NCBI GenBank assembly: GCA_000611775.1
Contig: KK106987.1
Coordinates: 310,001-374,000 of the forward strand
Source: Umbilicaria muhlenbergii
Lineage: Eukaryota; Ascomycota; Lecanoromycetes; Umbilicariales; Umbilicariaceae
DNA: 64,000 nt
Reading direction: 5' to 3'
Numbering within the stretch: the stretch's first letter is position 1; each line of letters opens with the position of its first letter. Below, in pieces: positions 57,907-64,000 of the stretch. A model generated the notes under the pieces. The model searched no databases and had not been told where the DNA came from. It saw only the letters and a list, made by a program, of their open reading frames with translations. A program made the position numbers and the translations under genes.

Positions 57907-60300
57907 TGTTATAGCATCACTCCTCTTCAGACAGGAGGACTGTCCTCAGTTTTCATTTTAAATCTTTCATCTTAACTGCCTCTTGAATCTTTTATTGATT
58001 GTCATGTTGTTTTTATTCATCAGGTTCAGCTCTTCACCTGACTTATAAACATTTAATCAAACTTGTAGCCTCCTCAGTGACCCCGCTCTGTTCAGATAAG
58101 TGTCATGATAATTTTTTACCTTTTGAGGTGACCTTATAAAGTCAACAGCATCATATCATTCTGAGTTTGAATCATATCCCTCTCAAGTCACTTGATATTG
58201 CAGGATGTTGTTGTGAATCTGACTTGTTAAGATTTTTTTCACTGTGTACTCAAGCTGATCATTAACTTCAGTTGATGACTTCAAGTCCTGAATTTGATTC
58301 AGCATTAAGTCATTCATCACTTTCCTTAAATGATCAGCATGAAAGATGTTGTTCATCTTCATGTGTTCAAGTAGTTTCAGAACATATAAGTGATCTTTCA
58401 TGCTGCAGATTCAGTAGAGGCCTGCTGCTTAATGATTCAACTTTAAATTAAGTCTTTCAGTGATTTAACTCTTTTAAGTAATGTAGACTCAGTCTCTGAT
58501 GAAGAAGTTCAATTTCCTTCAATGCTTATTTGCCTGATCTGTCATTTTATTTTAAGCCTGTTTCAGGTTTTTCTTTACTCATTTAATCATGTTATGAGTT
58601 CTGATAATGAAGGTTTAAGCTTCTTCTCTTGTCAGTTGCTTCCTTACAGTGTTCAAGGATTATGTTCATTCTTTTTAATGAAAGTGTAGATGAGAGGTCT
58701 GTCTCAGCTTCAACTCATAAGATGACATGCTTGTGAACTCATGAGTGAGAATCACTTGAGTGAAATTCATTATTAATAAAAGGTCTGATCAGTTGTTCTG
58801 AAAGTAATTCATGAAGAAGTGAAGCTGTTGATTGATGTACTGATTTAATACCTCAGTGCTTTTATTCATCTGTGAGTGATATGCTGTTGAAAGCTTTTGC
58901 TTTATCTTCACAAGCTTGCAGAGTTCATCTGTGAATGCTGAGATGAACTGAGGCCCTCATTTTGATGTTGTTGTCTCAGGTGTCCTGTAGATTCTTCAGA
59001 TGTACTCATAATACAATTGCACAACTTAAGCTGCTGTAACTGTCTTCTGACATGACAGTGAGAAGGCCCTTTTTTCAAAGTGATCAATAATGACAAATAT
59101 GTTGTTAAAGCCTTTCTTGTCCTGTGAGAAGGATTTAAAGTTGAATGAGACATGCTGTCAGCACTTATCTTCAATTGATAAAGAGTGAAGTAGGCCTGAG
59201 GTCTTGTCTCAGAGTACATGCATTTAACAGCATGTTCAGCAGTTCAAAACAAAAACTGAACAATCATTTGACAAATCTGATCAGTAATACTGAATTAATA
59301 ACAACTTTGTCATCTTAATCTTGCCTGAGTGTGCTGTCACTGGCGTTGAATGAGCTTCATTAATCAAATGAGTCTGCAAAGTGTCAACATCTGACATCAT
59401 GAGCTTCTTAAATCATGTAAAAAGGTTATCTTAAAGCTTTCAGCTCTGTTTCTTCTTTCTTGTCATCTGATGATACTGATTCAGTGATTCATGAAAGTGA
59501 TTGACTTGCAGAATCTGATTCATCAACTGATAAGAATTCTTCACCTGTTCAATCTCATTCAGTGAATCACTTTCAACATTCATTGAACCTTCATCTATTG
59601 CAGCTATTATGCAATTAGAATTCAGAAACAGCTGTGTTCATGCAGTGATGTTCTTTTCTTTCTGAGTGATCAACTCATCATGTTTTCTTGTTAAAGCATC
59701 AACAATGACGTTGACTGTTCCTGAGTGATAAGTAATCTTGAAGTTGTAGTCTGTCACAATATCAGCTCATTTAGCTTGTCATGAATTAAGTAATCACTTG
59801 ATGATAAAGTACTCTAGAGCATGATGATCTGTAATTATGACAAAAAGGGCTGCTTGTAGACTTAATAGCATGTCATGTCATTCTTGAAGAGCTTTAACAA
59901 CTGCTAACATCTCTCTGTCATGAATCTTGTATTGCATTTCCTCAGGTGACATTGTCTTTGAGAAGTAAATTACAGGTTTTCACTTATCATCTTTTTGTTG
60001 CTGAATGAGCATTTTTATAATAACTTTACTGCTGACATCTGTCTTCATTTAAGTTTTCAAATAAGGTGAGTAGTGAGCTCAGATAACATCTGATAACATC
60101 AACTCTTTTGCCTTCTCAAAAACTTGAATTTTCAGCTCTCTTAAGGGGTGTCAGGCCCCTTTTGTGATCAGCTTTATCAATAGATGTACAACTTGACCTC
60201 ATTTTTCTAATGAGTAATGATAAAAGTTGCAGAATCTCAGGAAGGATTGAATTTCCTTGATTGATTTCAATAACAGTCAGTCCTTGATGACAGAAACTTT

Positions 60301-60838
60301 GTCTGAGTTCATTATAATATCTTCAGTGCTGATGATGAAGCTCAGAAACTTGATAAATTGAATGCTGAACTTATTCTTCTTTATGTTCACTTGTAAACTT
60401 GCTTTTTTAAGATGTTGAAGCACCTTTTTAACTTGAGTGTCATGTTTCAACAAATCCTCTGAGTAGATCAAAATATCATTCACATAAGTCATGCAGAAAT
60501 CATTTAAGTAATTAAATAAAATGTCATTAATATATCTCTGAAAGAAGGCGGGTCTGTTGCAAAGACTGAAAGGTAAAATCTTATATTTGTAGAATTCATA
60601 TCTCATCTGAAAGGTGATTAAATTCTTAATAAACTTCTTCATCTGTATTCAGTAGAACACCTGCTTAACATTCAGCTTAATAAAAACCTTTGCTTTAATC
60701 AGTCATGCTAAAGTTTCTTCAATTAAAGGCAAGAGGTACCTATCCTTCTTAGTGATTGTATTAAGCTTTCAGTAGTCAATGTAAAAACATCACCCCCCTT
60801 CAGGTTTCTTTATATTCAATGAACTTTAACTTTTGTTT
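60301..60838. repeat. 538-bp tandem duplication in E RT, unit 1
   Basis: Unit starts GTCTGAGTTCATTATAATAT and recurs at 60839 with constant 538-bp offset to the AAAAACATCACCCCCC block (60783 versus 61321). The units have diverged by many C/T and A/G differences, for example YEFYKYKILPF versus YKFYKYKILSF in translation. Confidence 0.88.
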
Positions 60839-61376
60839 GTCTGAGTTTATTATAATATCTTCAGTGCTGATGATGAAGCTCAGAAACTTGATAAATTAAA
60901 TATTAAACTCACTCTTCTTTATGTCTGCTTATAAGCTTGCTTTCTTAAGGTGTTAAAGCATCTTTTTGACTTGAGCATCATGTTTCAATGAATCCTCTGA
61001 GTAGATTAAAATATCATTCACATAAGCTATGCAGAAATCATTCAGGTAATTGAATAAAATGTTGTTGATATATCTCTGAAAGAAGGCAGGTCTGTTGCAA
61101 AGGCTGAAAGATAAAATCTTATATTTGTAGAATTTGTACCTCATCTGAAAGATGATTAAATTCTTAATAAATTTCTTCATCTGTATTCAGTAGAACACCT
61201 GCTTAACATTCAGCTTAATAAAAACCTTTGTTTTAATCAATCATGTTAAGGTCTCTTTAATTAAAGACAAGAGGTACTTATCCTTCTTAGTGATTGTATT
61301 AAGCTTTCAGTAGTCAATGTAAAAACATCACCCCCCTTCAGGTTTCTTTATATTCAATGAACTTTAACTTTTGTTC
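60839..61376. repeat. 538-bp tandem duplication in E RT, unit 2
   Basis: Second unit, abutting the first. Both encode the RT palm region, so the element would carry two partial palms in a row. This would disrupt RT even without point mutations. Confidence 0.88.
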
Positions 61377-63803
61377 ATTGAATTATTCATGTGATTCATT
61401 GAACCTTTCTTTTTGTTCAGCTGTTTTTTCATCTCATTGATGTTAATCTGCTGTTGAGCTCTTCATGTCTTTGATTGTGCCTGTAGCTGCAGGACTGACT
61501 TTTCAAGCAGTTTAATAAATCTTTTCTTTCACTCATTTAACCTTGTTGAATGTTCAGTATCCTCAGGGTCAGCTTTGTTAAATGTCATTATGATTTCATT
61601 CCTTTCTGCTCTTCTTAAAATCTGAGTCAGTGTTGCTGCCTTATGCAGATTATCACATTATTCAGCATCTGCCTGATGTTCTGATTTGACTTCTGATAGC
61701 TGTAATTCTCATCTTGATATCATCAAGTTCTTGCTTGCTTGATATTAAGCCTCCTCAGGTCAAATCAGCTTTCAATTGAAGTAATCAATTAATATCTTAA
61801 TCTTCTTGAATCATTTCTTCTCAATCAGAACATCATGCCTGCTGATGTTATAAAATAAAAAGTGAGTAGGGATTCATCTTCTGTCAATCATTAAGTTTGC
61901 TGTAAATGCTTTGAAGATCATCTCAACATTTCAATTGTTGTATTCTGTTAAGAAAATTGACCTCTGTGCTGTCCTGATGTATAACTGCAGGTGCTTTTTC
62001 ACAAATTTAAAGTGCTTCTTGTGAATGAAAGTCTTCTCAGCAGCATCAGTGTTTAGCAGAGCTGCTACTCTTATGATTAAGTTATTAACTGCAAGTTAAC
62101 AATCTCAGGTCAATGATGACTTCTTTAAAATGTTTAACATTTTCATCTTGCTTATCTTTGCTCCTTCTGTTGACTTTAGAGTGAAGACTTCATCTAGAGT
62201 AGCTTGTTTTCTGAATCTGAATGATCAGAGTCTACAGCCTTTGCCTCAGCTTTCTTTAACTTATCAGGATAATCCCTCATCAGGTGTTTTTTCTTATTGC
62301 AGATGTAACAGGTTATGTTAATTAACATTAACTTAATTACTTTTCATGTAACAGCAGTGATTGTCATGATTGTCTTCTTTTTAAATTTAAAAGCTGACTG
62401 CTTCCTCTGCAACTTTCACTGATTTTTTCATTTCTTAATTCTTTCATCTGCTTTGATAAGATCTCTCATGAACTGTTGAGCCTTCTTACAGTAAGCGTCA
62501 AATGACATGTTTTCATCAACAACATAAATTTTCATTTAAACTCAAAGTGAGTTATATAACTTGTCATGAATTTTCTCTTTTCACTGATCTGTTGACATCT
62601 TCACTGAGTTCATCAGTCATAGAAACTCTGACTGAAACATGTTAAAGTCCTCAAGATAAGGCATCTTGAACTTCTTTAGTTGCTTTCATGTCTTCAAGTG
62701 ATGATCTGAATCCTTAAAGATGTTCTTCAGATACTGAATAATTTCTTCAACATAAATCTCTCTTCCTGACTGAGCCTTCAATCATGAATAAAGGTGTTCA
62801 GCAGCCTTGCTGTCAACTCATGTCTTGATGTAGATCACTTTGACATGTTCAGCTTCACTTTAATCTGGTTGATTGAATTAATCATCATTGATTAATAACT
62901 TGCTCTTCATCTGATCATCTCATACCTGAAATGTGAGCTTAAAATCATCATTCAGAATTAGCAGATTTGAAAACTTCACTGAATGCTTCTTCATTATGTC
63001 ACTCACATTCAATTTGAGTGTGCCTTCTCTTGACCACTCTGCTTCAGGGTTGTTAAGTTGTCAGGTTAACTTCAACACATCTTGTTTTAATTCTTATTTC
63101 TCAGTTGTTAACTTTTTTATCTGAGAGTCTTTCTGATTATTCTGTTCTTTTAAATTCTGTATTTGTGTCTTGTATGAATTTCTCTGATTTAGCATCTTCA
63201 ACACTAGATGACAGGTGTTCTCTGAATTATGTGCTGCTCATCATTATAAGTTTTCAGAAGTCATCTCACTTTAAGAGTTCATCTTCATGATGTTTATTGT
63301 TTCTGATCTCTCATGATTATCTGATTGTCCTTCAGTCAAGGATAATCTTTCAGATTGAGGAGAGATCTCTTTCTTTTAATGTGATTTAATCATGATTTCT
63401 TCAGTGCTTCAGACATTTACTCTTAGTGCTGAGATTATTTAATTCAGAACCTTGCTCTTTCAACTGCCTCTACTGCAGTTGTCTGTGCTTATAAATAAAT
63501 CTTTGAGAGCGCTTACATATTGCAGGACTTTTCATTTGTTGTGACTGCTTCTCACAGTTATCTGTCATCATGACAGAGTACTTCTTGATCATTCATTGCT
63601 TACTTCTCACAGGACTTGAGAATTGATTGTTGATAATTAATTAATGAATTTAAGATATTTTAGAAACCTCTTGATCACTCAGTAAACTGTAAGTTGAGAT
63701 GTTTGATGATGTTGAGGAAGAATTTTCTCATCAACACATGTGTTTATCTCAGCTGATATTCTGTCACCTTCAGAGGTCAAAAAGAGTGTAGGTATTTTTC
63801 TAA
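61377..63803 (-). pseudogene. Element E gag-protease region with CCHC knuckle
   Basis: A CCHC-type knuckle reads CYICNKKKHLMRDY at 62310-62269. The first three ligands are present and the last Cys is Tyr (TGC/TGT to TAC/TAT type change). Downstream acidic sequence (DSDHSDSEN) precedes a protease region at about 62000-61500 that I infer by position only. Gag proper lies at about 63600-62320 with many stops. Confidence 0.65.
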
Positions 63804-64000
63804 TGTTACAGTTAATTATTTCACTTCATAAGCAGGCCTAAAACTGTTGCAAGAGGTGAGTTATTTGAATCTAGAAAAGTACAAAGAAGGAAGCAGTCTT
63901 GTGAGTGCAGTCATGACATAAATGTCAAAGTGTCAAGACACACTAGTCTCAATCTAGTTTAATGTCAGGTAGTTCAATATTCATCAGTGTTAATTGATCA
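63804..64000 (-). repeat. Element E LTR, right (truncated by window)
   Basis: Aligns with 57710-57906 from TGTTAC to TTGATCA, with scattered transitions and the same TTGCAAGAGGTGAG block. It is the 5' LTR on the minus strand. Confidence 0.85.

Larger units (their letters stand above)
58090..61376 (-). pseudogene. Element E pol: RT, RNase H, integrase, chromodomain
   Basis: RT is read at 61376-60270 (KFYKYKILSFSLCNRPAFFQ, then YVNDILIYSED): the catalytic YVDD is YVND at 61013-61024 and again at 60475-60486. Integrase is about 59250-58800, with NNIFVIIDHFEKRAFSL (catalytic Asp kept), GPQFISAFTDELCKL, and STAYHSQMNKSTE (family STAYHPQTDGxTE). HADHLRKVMNDL and a chromodomain (EYTVKKILTSQIHNNILQYQ) lie at 58290-58180, continuing to about 58090. 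The 103-codon ORF at 58908-59219 is a shifted shadow of the integrase. Confidence 0.85.
57710..64000 (-). mobile_element. Element E: Ty3/gypsy chromovirus, runs off the window
   Basis: Minus-strand gypsy element with matching LTRs starting at 57710 and 63804; the second is cut by the window end. From right to left it holds gag with a CCHC knuckle, protease region, RT, RNase H, integrase and chromodomain. The flank before 57710 is ACTGA; the other target-site copy lies beyond the window. It contains a 538-bp internal tandem duplication in RT. Stops and lost catalytic residues show it is dead. Confidence 0.88.

Noticed and set aside
1-64000. tRNA or rRNA genes
   Set aside because: I saw no cloverleaf with recognisable A/B boxes and no rRNA core sequence while reading; a tRNA scan would be decisive.

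Overview
The window looks like repeat-rich, gene-poor DNA from a filamentous ascomycete (Pezizomycotina). The evidence is several Ty3/gypsy chromovirus retrotransposons, remnants of ascomycete gene families (DUF3435/FluG-type tyrosine recombinase, FunK1 kinases, an FHA-kinase), and very heavy C-to-T / G-to-A decay of almost everything repeated, as expected from repeat-induced point mutation (RIP) or a similar process. I cannot name the species. Only one long intact gene is visible: an intronless 709-codon ORF at 35669-37798.

Layout. 1-2740: a decayed small coding remnant and a 689-bp element with GGGTTGGGTTT-type inverted ends. 2741-30045: a nested retrotransposon stack. The 3' end of element C (integrase, chromodomain, LTR) is split by element A (minus strand; 169-bp LTRs; target duplication TTTCC), which is split by element B (plus strand; 228-bp LTRs; target duplication TTAAG). 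An 8,204-bp piece of this stack is then tandemly duplicated (2741-10944 = 10945-19148). Two ~1.9-kb C LTRs lie head to tail at 26377-30045. 30046-35552: extremely AT-rich DNA with older B-family remnants, a ~57-bp minisatellite and a large inverted repeat. 35669-37798: the intact gene. 37799-38560: AT-rich again.

38560-57709: a cluster of decayed, non-retroviral genes: a DUF3435 tyrosine recombinase with C-terminal zinc fingers, a small MADS-like protein, two FunK1 kinases, an unidentified coiled-coil protein, an FHA-domain kinase and an unidentified charged protein, with minisatellites between them. All are broken mainly by TGA codons. 57710-64000: element E, another minus-strand Ty3/gypsy chromovirus that runs off the window and carries a 538-bp internal tandem duplication in its reverse transcriptase.

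None of the repeated genes should make a full protein. The most interesting points are the order of events (nested insertions, then decay, then an undecayed 8.2-kb tandem duplication), the TGA-dominated stop signature, the two intensities of mutation around the single intact gene, and the possibility that the recombinase and its gene cluster are a dead Starship-like mobile element. Coordinates of decayed features are approximate unless they rest on LTR or repeat boundaries. All comparisons were made by eye.
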